A DNA stretch of 64,000 bases from Erodium maritimum (GCA_963921825.1 OY997588.1:57234803-57298802); one strand, 5' to 3'. Positions 1-11,200 are shown, counted from the stretch's first letter. Notes: generated by a model not told the origin, from the letters alone. Made by a program: numbers and translations.

Positions 1-149
1 TTTTGAGTCTAGTGACGTGTACCTCGTTTTTGTCCAATTGTTGGGACTTATTTTTGAGATGTAAATATTTTTTTGTTGAACAAATGGTGATTTTAAAGTG
101 AATTATAAAAAGGGTCTCAAAATGGTTTATTGTTTCAAAACGTTCGCGT
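1..149 (+). repeat. Gypsy-1 5' LTR, 3' tail lacking its last bases
   Basis: This matches 17183-17331 with no difference that I found. In the 3' LTR another 34 bases follow, ending GGGGCGTGACA. Here the match stops at 149 and unrelated leader sequence begins. The LTR terminus and the expected primer binding site (TGGTATCAGAGC or similar) are therefore missing, probably by deletion. Confidence 0.85.
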
Positions 150-360
150 GTCCGTGAGGGGTTACTGGCACAGTGTTTGTGTGTTGCTGCATGAAACGTT
201 TTTAAACTGTCGCGACTTGACTCAGGAGTGCTCCTGTGGTCGAGCGTGACGGTGTTGATGTCAAGTGGCTACAATGTAGTTCGGGGACGCCTGGACCGGG
301 TTGTAACTACCTGATGTCAAGAAATGAGGTTTTTAATGGAGTGGAAAAAGTTTTAAAATT

Positions 361-464
361 GGTTGGCCCTGTGGGTGTGTTTTGGGTTTGGTTGGCCCGG
401 TGGGCGTGTGTGATTTTGGTTGGCCCGGTGGGCGTGTGTGACTTTGGTTGGCCCGGTGGGCGTG
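361..464 (+). repeat. Tandem repeat, about 32-bp unit, in Gypsy-1 leader
   Basis: The phrase GGTTGGCCCGGTGGGCGTG recurs four times, the first copy diverged, at a spacing of about 30-35 bases. It lies in non-coding leader sequence. Confidence 0.8.
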
Positions 465-700
465 TATTGTTATTGCTCGGCCGTGTTGGCTTGTGTTTGA
501 GGTCGGTCTTGAGTTGTCGTACTTGTGTTATGTGTTTGGTGGTCGTTTGTCTGCGACGTACTAATGTACGGGTCACTATTAGCCGGGAAAGATACGAATA
601 TCCTAGGGTAGACATAACGGGTGTAAGTAGTGCGAAATCATCACCGCTACGAAATCGGGGTCCCTGATTTGGCCCGAAAGGTGAAATGGGCAGGACTGAG

Positions 701-987
701 TACCGGCCCGGTAGGTAAGACGGAACGGTTTTGGTGCCGGCCCGAAAAGGGGCACGACACGGTTTGGACGCCGGCCCGATAAGGGGCCCGGCACGGTTTG
801 GACGCCGGCCCGGTAAAGGGCCTGGCACGACTTGGGTGCCGACCCGGTAAGGGGCACGACACTGTCCTTGTGCCGGCCCGGTAGGGGGCACGACATGGTC
901 AGGGTGCCGGCCCGGTATGAGGCACGTCCCGGCCTGGTTACCGGCCCGGAGGGTGGCACGGCTCGGGTCGTGTGCCGGCCTGGTCCA
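701..987 (+). repeat. GC-rich tandem array, about 34-bp unit, eight or more copies
   Basis: Each unit contains a core like TGCCGGCCCGGTAAGGGGCA followed by a variable GC-rich spacer. Eight clear units and a partial ninth can be read. A similar but distinct array of CCGGCACGG-type units occurs in the Gypsy-3 LTR at 17400-17640. The array makes long open frames on the minus strand that I do not regard as genes. Confidence 0.85.
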
Positions 988-1185
988 GTGAGCCGCTTTC
1001 AATTTTTTTTGGTTGTTGTTGGTTCGTTGGGTGGTTAGGTTTGTCATCGCGTGTTTTGGTGCACGTTGGTGCGGTCTCTTTGAGTTTTCTCTTACTAATA
1101 ATAACAGTTAAAGTATTAATAGCGTGAGCGGTGTGACGTATTAGTGATAAGCACGCTAGAGTAAACGTAGACCGTGTGAACGTTA

Positions 1186-2873
1186 TGTTAGTCTTAGTGC
1201 CCGTAGTTCAATCCTAAATGTCCAAATGTACATATCATCGTTAGCAATAAAATTAAAGCGACTTTATATTACTTATGTGTTGGAGTAATATATTGACGTG
1301 TGCTCTGATCTATGCCCACCATGCGAATAGAACCATAGATCGAGATAGATCACACTCGATGGGTCCCTAGTCAACAAAGCTTCACTAGAAGCGACTAGTA
1401 TGAAAGATGGCTCTTTATGGCTTACGTTCTGTTAGTCATTGGAATGGGATTCCGGAGTCTGATCATAGATATCATGTGGGACATGATATTGGACGACCCG
1501 CCCTGAATATGTGCCATAGATTAAGTCATGAACATATTCAGTGTTGTAGCTTGTCATGTATCCTTAGACCAAGGAGTCTTTGTGATCGCTATGTAGTCAA
1601 CAACTGAGTTTGACCTGAGCCTAACGTTGTCCGTAACAGGGCTTCCATAACGGCCAGGATTGGCTTGGGGACGGGCTACATGAGTGACACGAAAGACGGC
1701 TAAGGGATTTATCCCTCATACTAAGGTATGGGAAAGATATCGGTTCTCGGCCACTTGATCGAGAGTGACTGGAAGAATAGCATGGCCATGCACATGATAC
1801 TGGGTATCATATCTTCAGTCATCTCACATATCAAGGAACGGTGATTGAGAATAATAAGGATGACGGCTCTATGCCTTATCTCAATCAGGATATCGGAGAT
1901 AAAAGGATAATGACAGGGACGACGGAAAGGTTAGAATCGACAGGGTCGATTCGTTATGTAGTGTCAGGCAATACTAAAGTCTCGTTAGTTGCCACTTAAA
2001 TAGGATCAAGTAAAATGGGATTTTACGTTGATCTATTGACATGCATAAACCTAAGGGTCACACCGGAGGATGAAACTCATTGACACATTTATGGAGAATG
2101 GCCAAAAGGGAGTTGTCTCGGGACATGACCAAAACTGGGTTTTGGGTCATGTGCCCGTAAGTGAATAGGACTTTACGGATCGAGACAAGGCTTGGAGTCT
2201 TGGGATTGATCGCGTCGGATAATGTTGGACATTTCCGGTATGGAAGGCATGGAGGCGATGAGCGAATCACGGGACCTCGTTGGAAATGGTCACGGGCCAT
2301 GTTCCAAGAGGCCCATGAAAGGCCCATGCAACCAAGGCCCATGGAACTAATTAATCAAGTCTTGATTAATTAGTACTAAGTAAGCAAGACAAGGATTAAG
2401 GTGTTGGTGATTCACCACCTAACCCAATCTTGTCTTGCCATACTTTGTCCTATTTACACCTTACTTGACACCATACTTGTCCCATGCCTTTAGTTGGACA
2501 AGTATGGGTTTTGTTATGTTTAAGTCATCTTTTTTCAACATAACAAACACTAGACAAGAATAGGAAACACATTTTCTCTCCCTCTTCCATGGCCATTTCG
2601 GGTTTGGCTAGTTTCCTCCTCCATTTTTGTGTTCTTGAGTCCTCAAAGAGAAGAACTACGTGGCTTTGATTCCCATGTGGATACGTAGGCGTCTTGGAGA
2701 CTCAAGCCAATCATTCGTTACCCGGTGTTCTTGTTTTGGTAAGAACTAGTGCTGAAATTTTCTCTTGTGAATCCATTCTTTGTTAGTTGTTTCATGGTTT
2801 TAATCGTCTCTTGGTTTTCATTGATTTTCCGCTGCGAGTTGGTTCATCTCCAACCTTACCTCGAGACCCAACA
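1186..2873 (+). repeat. Copia-1 5' LTR
   Basis: It begins TGTTAGTCTTAGTG and ends GAGACCCAACA, and is repeated at 7959-9646 with the same length. Family members also occur at 20063-21203 (diverged), 35737-37373 (solo) and 38369-40055 (inverted). Small open frames inside it recur in every copy because the LTR is conserved, not because they encode protein. Confidence 0.95.
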
Positions 2874-2874
2874 G

Positions 2875-2886
2875 TGGTATCAGAGC
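2875..2886 (+). other. Copia-1 primer binding site
   Basis: TGGTATCAGAGC lies one base after the LTR. It is complementary to the 3' end of plant initiator Met-tRNA, the standard primer for copia reverse transcription. Confidence 0.9.
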
Positions 2887-4428
2887 CGTGCTACCTTCGG
2901 GATTCACAAGACGGTGTTCAAAGTTTCGGTTTTGCTTGAAAGTTTCGTTTTTGCCATGTTGTTTTGCTAAATTGTTTGATAACATGTTTTAAATTCTTGT
3001 TTATGGATTTAATACATGTAAAATGATTTTTTGAAAATTATTTCAAATCTGGAAATTTTGAAAAAAAATTGATTTTTCGGGTCTCGGGAGCGGGACTCTC
3101 GGGGAGCCGAAACCGGGACCGAACGGGGCTCCGTTGGACGGAGCTAGGCCAAGCATGACCATTGGATGGTTGATATGCCAAGGCTAAACCGTTTTATTAG
3201 TTATGACGAGTTTGGAACCGTCATGATGAACTCGAAGATCAAATGTTCAAAAGTTTCATTTTTGAACGGTTTCGATAAACCGAGCATCAAAAATTTCGAA
3301 ACTTGGCTATTAATTAAAACCGGAAAATCACATGATGTTTGATAACATGCTTGTTTGATAACACGATGTGTGATGTGATGTTGGCATGGTGTACATAATA
3401 GCCCCGAGCTCGATTTAATTATTTATCGCATTTCACGGCCTACGAGCCGTTAGAGTTAACGTGTAATTATTTTTTCAAGGTGTGGTCGTCGAACCACTTG
3501 TTTGTAATATTTATTTATTCCCGACCTGCGAGTCGTGTATTAAATTGTAATATTTTACTCAAGACGAAGAAAGGGCGAAAAGGTCATTTGGTGGCTTTTC
3601 GGGTGTTGGCATCGGCTTGGAGTCGGTGGAGCTCAAGAAGCTAGTGGGAGTTAGTTTAGGGGGCTATTATGTGCACATTTATCGCTTTATGCTTGGTTTA
3701 GTTTATGCATGATTAATTCTATGTGTTTTAGAATTGCATGCTTAACTTTATTTACCGAGCATATCACCTCACATGCAAAGATAAAATTGGAATTTTAATC
3801 CTTGTGTGTGAACCCTTAGAACCGTCATTGCATTGGATGTAGTTGACGGGTTCAAAGGAAGAATTACATTGGATGTAATTTGAGGCATCATTGCATTTGG
3901 AATGTAGTTGATGTGCTCATCGCATCTAGGATGTGCCAAAGTTTTGAACACAACTGGACAAGTAAAAGCGGGTCATGTCCGATACCTCCCAATCATCAAC
4001 ACCTTACTACCTCCCCGTCCTATGGTTGTCGTGCGCATTAGCGGAGCATCCATGGGGAAGCGGGGTAGTAGGTTTGGACGACATATGTGGGTGTCGTGCG
4101 CATTAGCGGAGCACCTACATAGTGACGGGCCATAGTTGAAAATTGGTGGACCCGACTACGATTCTCAGCCTGAGGTTGAGCTAGGGTAACAGATAGGGTA
4201 AGCCGTGTACATAAGTGCATACCCTAGCCAAGAGTCACATTGGATGTGATTGGATGGAGTCCTACCTACATAGCTCGATTAAGTGGTGAGCATTAGTTCA
4301 GCTTAATCGAGTGAATCAAGGATCTTGGTTTCAGATTCTAAAGGTTTAGAATTGATTGTTGGTGTTTAAGCTTGATCTTCATAAAATTTATTCAGTTTAC
4401 TGATTGAATTTTATCTGTTGTAGATCAA
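2887..4428 (+). other. Copia-1 long untranslated leader
   Basis: About 1.5 kb separates the primer binding site from the gag start. It holds no supported gene. It contains internal short repeats: GTCGTGCGCATTAGCGGAGCA occurs twice (about 4028-4048 and 4093-4113), and CATTGGATGTA-type phrases recur at 3830-3910. A leader this long and repetitive may hold packaging signals; that is inference. Confidence 0.6.
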
Positions 4429-5040
4429 ATGGAAAATTCAGCGAACATTAATAGTTTGTCATTAAAAACCATTCTTGACAGGGTCAAGCTAAATGGGACA
4501 AACTATTTGGACTGGTACAGAATTTTTGAGGATAGTCCTCAAGTCTGAACGCAAAGAATATGTCCTTGACAAGGCTGTCTCTAAGACCATATCAGAGTTA
4601 CATGAAGTGTCATCAGCTGCTGAGAAGAATATCTCAGGGATCTGGGATCCAAGGATATTCTGATGGTCAACAAGGGAATTGGAAGTGGCAAGGGCTGGGC
4701 CCATGCGCACTTGGCAGGAAAGATGAGACACTTGAGAATGTCTGCTTCTACTGCCAACAGCCTGGTCATTGGAACCGGGATTACAGGAAGTTCACGGCTG
4801 ATCTGAAGAAGGGCAGTGGGACTGCGCCTTCATCAAATAGCCTGGATGATCTGAAGAAGGGCAGTAGGACTGCGCCTTCATCAGGAAACCTGGATGATCT
4901 AAGGAAGGGCGGTGGGACCGTGCCTTCATTCGGTATTAACTCTATAGAGCTACATCTCTCTACTTCCAAAGATTCATGGGTATTAGATACCATGACTGAA
5001 TCTCACACATGCACTAATATATGGTGGCTGAAAGTAGGAG
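4429..5040 (+). pseudogene. Copia-1 gag and protease relic
   Basis: The ATG at 4429 opens a frame beginning MENSANINSLSL that includes LNGTNYLDWYR, typical of the copia Gag N-terminus. A frameshift follows within 100 bases, and most of the middle of Gag appears deleted. A second frame carries a zinc knuckle at about 4740, CFYCQQPGHWNRDY, in which the final Cys of the CX2CX4HX4C pattern is Tyr. Next come three imperfect repeats of about 22 residues built on DLKKGSGTAPSS (about 4800-4930). The protease active site reads DTM instead of DTG at 4986-4994, followed by a degenerate ESHTCTN. Gag should form the particle and protease should cleave the polyprotein; neither product can be normal here. 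Confidence 0.85.
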
Positions 5041-6330
5041 AGATTTGGAAAGCACGAAATGGACCTCAGAGTTGTGGCAACTGCTGTAGGATCCATGAGT
5101 CTTGCTTTGCCAAGAGGCCTTGTCTTAGTATTGTATAATGTATATTGCATACCTACTTTTAGTAGGAATATTATATCTATATCCGTGTTTGACAAGGAAG
5201 GATATAATGTTAATATTGGAAATGGAGTTTTCAATGTTCTATGCAATGATATGTTTTATACCAGTACTGACATGGTTGGAGGATTGTACATATTAGATAT
5301 GGGTAACAATGCCTCAAGTTCTATATATTCCGTTAATACCAAGAGGTCTAAATCCAATGATTTAAACCTAACTCTGTTATGGTACTGTCATTTGAGTCGC
5401 ATAAACAAGAAGCGCCAATCAGCACTTCAGAAGTGCGGGCTTTCAGGCTCATTCGAATTCCATTCGATCGATAGGTGCAAGGTTTGTTTGATGGGCAAAA
5501 TGACTAAAGTGCCCTTTATCGATCACGATGAAAGGGCGGGTGGATTATTGGGGCTGATACACTCGTATGTGTGTAGACCAATACGTTCACTTGCCAGGAG
5601 GGGTTTTAGCTACTTTATCACATTTACTGATGATTACAGTAAATATGGTTATGTCTATTCGGTGAGACATAAGTCTGAAGCTTTTGATAAATTCAAAGAG
5701 TTTAAGACTATAGTATAAAAACCCGCTCGACAAAGGTATTGAGGCACTTCGATTGGATCGAGGTGGAAAATACTTGACCACAGAGTTATTAGATCATCTA
5801 AAAGAGAATGGGATCCTTTTAGAATGGACTCCTCCTGGGACACTGTAGTTGAAAGGTGTAGCCAAACGGAGAAATCGGACATTGTTAGACAATGGTCCGT
5901 TCCATGATTAGTTGGACTGATCTCCCAATCTCTTTCAGGGTTTATGCTCTAGAGACGACCGCATTCATAGTGAATCGGGCTTCGACAAGGGTGTGGAAGG
6001 GACACCATTTTAAAAATGGAATGGGATGATGCCCGCTTTGTCCTTCCTAAAGATTTGTGGTTGCGAGGCTTATGTGAAACATTTGGTTTCGACTAAGCTC
6101 GAACCAAGATCTGAGATATGCACCTTCGTGTGGTATCCCAAAGCAACAAGGGGATACCACTTCTACAATCCCAGTGAGAACATGGTGTTCATCGCATGGG
6201 GTGGGGTCTTTATGGAAAAGGAGTTTTGTTTCCAAAGACGTCATTGGGAGGACTGTGCATCTCGAAGAAATTCAGGATGGTACAGATCTGTCTAAACCAA
6301 TTGGCAACCCAGTAGAAAGAAGCCAGAGAT
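5041..6330 (+). pseudogene. Copia-1 integrase relic
   Basis: The longest open piece, 5059-5718, covers the GAG-pre-integrase region and the start of the core. The HHCC zinc-binding region is damaged: it reads LWYCHLSRI where the family has LWHxRLGHI. The CxxC half, CKVCLMGKMTK, remains. The catalytic core reads HSYVCRP where the family has HTDVCGP, so the first catalytic Asp is Tyr. FITFTDDYSKYGYVY follows. A stop interrupts after PPGTL at about 5847, and the same stop is seen in the second family copy. The downstream piece 6026-6295 (GCEAYVKHLVSTKLEPRS) is the integrase C-terminal region. Confidence 0.88.
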
Positions 6331-6383
6331 TGTCGTAGAGTAAGAACCAATTCCTGTTACAATTCCGGAAGGTCCAAGGCGAT

Positions 6384-7380
6384 TTGAAAGGATCAATCTT
6401 CCACCTCCAAGATATGGTATCCGGAGGTGACAATGAAGTCATGGTGGATCACGATGATCCAGCCACCTTTCAGGAAGTCGTGGATGGGCCCAACTCCGAG
6501 TTATGGCTGGGAGCCATGAGGGAGGAAATGCAATCCATGTCGGACAACCGAGTCTGGGAACCGGTTGATCCCATCAATGGTGTGAGGACCATAGGATGCA
6601 AATGGATCTTCAAGGTGAAGATGGACATGGACGGCAACCCTCTGACCTACAAAGCTCAACTGGTGGCGAAAGGTTATAGGCAGATCCAATGGATTGACTA
6701 TGAGGAAACCTTCTCCTTAGTGGCTATGGTCAAAATCGATCCAAATTCTTCTTGACATAACTGCGTATCATAATTACGAGATATGGCAAGTGGATGTCAA
6801 AACCGCTTTCCTAAATGGAAATTTGACTGAGTACGTTTGTATGTCTCGGCCCAAAGGTTTTGACGATCCGAAGAATAAAGGAAAGATTTATAAGTTGTTG
6901 AAATCCATTTCTGGATTGAAACGAACTTCTCAGAGTTGGATCCTTCGTTTTGATGAAGCTGTAATTGAATTTGGCTTAATCAAGAACGAGGATGAATCTT
7001 GCGTTTATAAGAAGGCTAGTGGGAGCAATATTACCTTTCTGGTTCTCATTGAAAACGACATCCCAACCTTGCACGAGATTAAAGCTTGGTTGAGGAAGTG
7101 TTTTTCAATAAAGGACTTAGGTGATGCTTCTCATATCTTAAGGATTAAGATATGTAGAGATCGCACCAAGAGGGTCTTGGATTTAAGTCAGGGAACCTAT
7201 GTGAACAAGGCATTGAGTAGGTTCTTAATGCTCGATTCAAAGAAAGGACTCTTACCCACTAGTCATGGCATTCATCTCAACAAGACTCAGTGTCCTAAGA
7301 CACCTGATGAGCTGAAAAGGATGATGAGAATCCTATGCGCCTGGGGGCAGGATCGATCATATATGCCATGACATGTATGA
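6384..7380 (+). pseudogene. Copia-1 reverse transcriptase relic lacking YVDD
   Basis: The N-terminal RT part lies at 6384-6755 (GCKWIFKVKMDMDG, LVAKGY). A short break leads to 6790-7371, with DVKTAFLNGNL and the finger and palm segments. The palm strand that should carry YVDD reads FLVLIENDIP at about 7041-7060. Compared with copia RT in general (FLVLYVDDxLLIGNDIP), about nine residues including both catalytic Asps are gone. The frame breaks at CAWGQDRSYMP, where one base of displacement hides the expected SIIYAMTC in the next frame. Both lesions recur in the copy at 40643-41623, so they predate the separation of the two copies. Confidence 0.92.
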
Positions 7381-7943
7381 GACCAGACGTCTCGTAAGCC
7401 TTATATTGTACCAGTAGACATCATTCTAACCCGGGGGAAAGATGATGTTGAACTAGTCGTCGAAGGATGAGTAGACGCTAGTTTTCCAAGACAAATCCAG
7501 ATGACTTTAGAAGTCAATCATGATATGTGTTTACGCTGAATGGCAGAGCTTTAGCTGGGAAAGCGTAAAGCAAGATACCATTGCCGAATCTACGACAGAG
7601 GCCAAGTACATGGATGCTGCAGAGGCAGCTAAGGAGGCTATGTGGATTTGGAAATTCATGGCAGGGCTGGGTGTAATTAAAAACCCGTCCAGCCCGGTGA
7701 AGCCATCTTGCGACAACACAAGGGCCATTGCGCAAGCTAAAAGCCTAGATCGTATAACAAATCCAAACATGTACTGCGGCGTATCCACCTCATCAGATAA
7801 ATACTGAACTAAGGTGAAGTGAAGATAACCGATATTGCAACAGATGATAACATAGCCAACCCTTTGACTAAGGTAGTGTCACTGCCTGAACATGTTAGAC
7901 ATGTAAAGTCGATGGGGACATATTCGAGTTTAGATTGGAACTA
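7381..7943 (+). pseudogene. Copia-1 RNase H relic and 3' untranslated end
   Basis: The open piece 7520-7807 includes SVKQDTIAESTTEAKYMDAA and KPSCDNTRAIAQAKS, typical of the copia RNase H C-terminal half. The region before it (7400-7520) has an internal deletion and stops. The frame ends after STSSDKY, where a normal copy continues through the C-terminal ADPLTK-like tail; remnants of that tail are at about 7850-7875 after further stops. The same premature end is present in the copy at 40207-40404. Confidence 0.85.
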
Positions 7944-7958
7944 GGGCAAGTGGGAGAT
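7944..7958 (+). other. Copia-1 polypurine tract
   Basis: GGGCAAGTGGGAGAT lies directly before the 3' LTR and would prime plus-strand DNA synthesis. Confidence 0.85.
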
Positions 7959-9646
7959 TGTTAGTCTTAGTGCCCGTAGTTCAATCCTAAATGTCCAAAT
8001 GTACATATCATCGTTAGCAATAAAATTAAAGCGACTTTATATTACTTATGTGTTGGAGTAATATATTGACGTGTGCTCTGATCTATGCCCACCATGCGAA
8101 TAGAACCATAGATCGAGATAGATCACACTCGATGGGTCCCTAGTCAACAAAGCTTCACTAGAAGCGACTAGTATGAAAGATGGCTCTTTATGGCTTACGT
8201 TCTGTTAGTCATTGGAATGGGATTCCGGAGTCTGATCATAGATATCATGTGGGACATGATATTGGACGACCCGCCCTGAATATGTGCCATAGATTAAGTC
8301 ATGAACATATTCAGTGTTGTAGCTTGTCATGTATCCTTAGACCAAGGAGTCTTTGTGATCGCTATGTAGTCAACAACTGAGTTTGACCTGAGCCTAACGT
8401 TGTCCGTAACAGGGCTTCCATAACGGCCAGGATTGGCTTGGGGACGGGCTACATGAGTGACACGAAAGACGGCTAAGGGATTTATCCCTCATACTAAGGT
8501 ATGGGAAAGATATCGGTTCTCGGCCACTTGATCGAGAGTGACTGGAAGAATAGCATGGCCATGCACATGATACTGGGTATCATATCTTCAGTCATCTCAC
8601 ATATCAAGGAACGGTGATTGAGAATAATAAGGATGACGGCTCTATGCCTTATCTCAATCAGGATATCGGAGATAAAAGGATAATGACAGGGACGACGGAA
8701 AGGTTAGAATCGACAGGGTCGATTCGTTATGTAGTGTCAGGCAATACTAAAGTCTCGTTAGTTGCCACTTAAATAGGATCAAGTAAAATGGGATTTTACG
8801 TTGATCTATTGACATGCATAAACCTAAGGGTCACACCGGAGGATGAAACTCATTGACACATTTATGGAGAATGGCCAAAAGGGAGTTGTCTCGGGACATG
8901 ACCAAAACTGGGTTTTGGGTCATGTGCCCGTAAGTGAATAGGACTTTACGGATCGAGACAAGGCTTGGAGTCTTGGGATTGATCGCGTCGGATAATGTTG
9001 GACATTTCCGGTATGGAAGGCATGGAGGCGATGAGCGAATCACGGGACCTCGTTGGAAATGGTCACGGGCCATGTTCCAAGAGGCCCATGAAAGGCCCAT
9101 GCAACCAAGGCCCATGGAACTAATTAATCAAGTCTTGATTAATTAGTACTAAGTAAGCAAGACAAGGATTAAGGTGTTGGTGATTCACCACCTAACCCAA
9201 TCTTGTCTTGCCATACTTTGTCCTATTTACACCTTACTTGACACCATACTTGTCCCATGCCTTTAGTTGGACAAGTATGGGTTTTGTTATGTTTAAGTCA
9301 TCTTTTTTCAACATAACAAACACTAGACAAGAATAGGAAACACATTTTCTCTCCCTCTTCCATGGCCATTTCGGGTTTGGCTAGTTTCCTCCTCCATTTT
9401 TGTGTTCTTGAGTCCTCAAAGAGAAGAACTACGTGGCTTTGATTCCCATGTGGATACGTAGGCGTCTTGGAGACTCAAGCCAATCATTCGTTACCCGGTG
9501 TTCTTGTTTTGGTAAGAACTAGTGCTGAAATTTTCTCTTGTGAATCCATTCTTTGTTAGTTGTTTCATGGTTTTAATCGTCTCTTGGTTTTCATTGATTT
9601 TCCGCTGCGAGTTGGTTCATCTCCAACCTTACCTCGAGACCCAACA
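7959..9646 (+). repeat. Copia-1 3' LTR
   Basis: This is a 1,688-bp direct copy of 1186-2873, ending GAGACCCAACA and followed by the CGTTA target-site duplication at 9647-9651. Confidence 0.95.
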
Positions 9647-9728
9647 CGTTAGTGTGGTTGAGCTTGTTGTCTTTATTTGAGTTCGCACAATGAACGTTTG
9701 TGTGTGTCCGTGCAGAGGGTACTGACTT

Positions 9729-11200
9729 ATGTCTCGCGGTAGACGAGGACGAGCAGCGGGAAGACGGGGTCGGGCGCCCACACGAGGCCGGCGGGGACGG
9801 TCAGCGGGGACACCGAGAAGGGTGCCAACCGTTGAGCCTGCCGAGTACGCGGAGGCGCAGGGCACTCCTGTCGGGGAAGACAGGAGAAGCGACGCGGGAC
9901 CGTCTACATGCACACCCAGTGTTCCGCCGGTCGCGGACCCTCCCGTTATGACTGCCCTGGATGAGCTGACCAGGACAGTCCAGAGTTTGGTGGCGGTCAT
10001 CGCCAGCCGAGAGTCGGCTTCACCAGCTCCAGAGGTAGCCGCGGTCCCAGTGAGGCCCGGTCAGGTAGAGGATCACACAGCCCGGACCCTACTAGACTTC
10101 CTGAATCTAGGGATACCCATCTTCTTCGGGGAGCCGAACCCCGACCTAGCCGAGAGGTGGCTAGAACAGGTCACGCGGGACCTGGATACTTCAGGTATCG
10201 AAGATGGCCGCCGCAGAGTGTCCTTCGCAGCTCACCAGCTGAGAGACTACGCCTACCAATGGTGGGGGCGTGTGAAGGACATTGTCGGGCATGACTACGA
10301 CATCTTCCAAGAGGTGTTTCTTGTGCAGTACTTTCCCGAGTCGGCTCGGTTGGAGCGACATCGGCAGTTTCTAGACCTGGAGCAGGGGGGATGACAGTGG
10401 CGGAATACGAGGCCAGATTCACGGCCTTGAGGAGATTCACGCCGGAGATGGTGATGACCGAGCAGAACCATTGCCTGCGGTTCGAGGGGGGACTGAGATC
10501 GGTGATTCGGGATAAGCTCCTCGCCTTGAGGCTGCGGAAGTATATAGATCTCGTGGACACCGTTGCGACAGTGGAGCAGGGCGTCCGGGATGCGGCGAGA
10601 ACCCGTGAGGTCCGACAGCAGCCGACCAGCTTTGCAGGGCCGTCCGAGTCACGAGACCCGAGGAGGCAGAGGACCACGGGGTTCTTCCGACCCCTGACTC
10701 ATCAGGGTGGAACGAGACAGCGGGGGTCAGTGGCATCAGTTGGGCCAGTCGCGTCAGAGAGGGCGCCGACGTGCTTTACCTGCGGGCAGCGAGGCCACTT
10801 CCGTCGTGAGTGTCCGATGGGAGGAGGGCCCACGACGCTGCCAGCGACCAGCCGGACGAGCCAGGGCACGGAGTCGAGAGCCGACGAGATCGGCTGCTTT
10901 CGATGCGGCCGGGTTGGGCACACCATTGCGTGGTGCCGTGAGCCGTCGAGGGCAACGTCAACGCAGCGACCGCAACAGTCGCGTACAGTACAGTCGCCCA
11001 GTGGTCGTCCTCGTCAGAGTCAGCAGTCGAGGCTGTCACAACCGTCTACGAGCGCACCGATTCCGAGACAGCAGCAGAGTCATGGATATGCAGCAGCCAG
11101 TACGTCGGGTCAGAGGCAGCATGCCTCGCAGGGGAGAGTGTATGCAGTCACCGACTCCAGGGCCCCCGGATCTAGCACGTACCGCGAGACCATCCAGGGT
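9729..11200 (+). pseudogene. Gypsy-1 gag, frameshifted
   Basis: The frame opens MSRGRRGRAAGRRGRA at 9729, an Arg/Gly-rich N-terminus. It includes a retrotransposon Gag core (FFGEPNPDLAERWLEQ, YQWWGRVKD, ESARLERHRQFLDLEQGG). A one-base loss in a G run at 10385-10390 shifts the frame, and Gag continues from 10391 (TVAEYEARFTALRRF). Two zinc knuckles follow: CFTCGQRGHFRREC at about 10773 and CFRCGRVGHTIAWC at about 10893. A Gln/Ser/Arg-rich linker leads to protease. The corresponding Gypsy-2 Gag passes this shift point without a break, which shows the lesion is private to Gypsy-1. Confidence 0.9.

Larger units (their letters stand above)
150..1185 (+). other. Gypsy-1 untranslated leader, left part
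   Basis: This non-coding stretch lies between the truncated 5' LTR and the Copia-1 insertion, and resumes at 9652. It contains two tandem arrays, described separately, and no credible gene. The open frames on both strands at about 240-1050 are by-products of the GC-rich repeats. The last five bases, 1181-1185, are the left copy of the Copia-1 target-site duplication CGTTA. Confidence 0.7.
1186..9646 (+). mobile_element. Copia-1: full-length Ty1/copia element, coding region dead
   Basis: Two direct 1,688-bp LTRs bound the element. CGTTA is present at 1181-1185 and again at 9647-9651 as a 5-bp target-site duplication. An initiator-Met-tRNA-type primer binding site follows the left LTR and a polypurine tract precedes the right LTR. 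Between them are relics of gag, protease, integrase, RT and RNase H in copia order. The LTRs have equal length and no difference in the stretches I read side by side, which implies a recent insertion. The coding region nevertheless carries many lesions, several shared with the second copy at 38369-42556, so it must have been moved by enzymes supplied in trans. It is nested in the Gypsy-1 leader. Confidence 0.95.

Noticed and set aside
307-1047. Long overlapping open frames on the minus strand with repeated PGR/GPA motifs
   Set aside because: They are translations of the 34-bp and 32-bp GC-rich tandem arrays, with no domain and no codon pattern of a gene.
1407-1607. 66-codon frame seen at 1407, 8180, 35921 and (minus) 39634
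   Set aside because: It recurs only because it lies in the Copia-1 LTR; nothing suggests translation.
2058-2342. 94-codon minus-strand frame conserved in all Copia-1 LTRs
   Set aside because: Its conservation follows from LTR similarity, not protein selection; the diverged LTR at 20063-21203 breaks it.
10171-10736. Minus-strand frames of 99-168 codons opposite Gypsy-1 gag
   Set aside because: They are shadows of the GC-rich gag frame; the plus strand carries the recognisable Gag and zinc knuckles.
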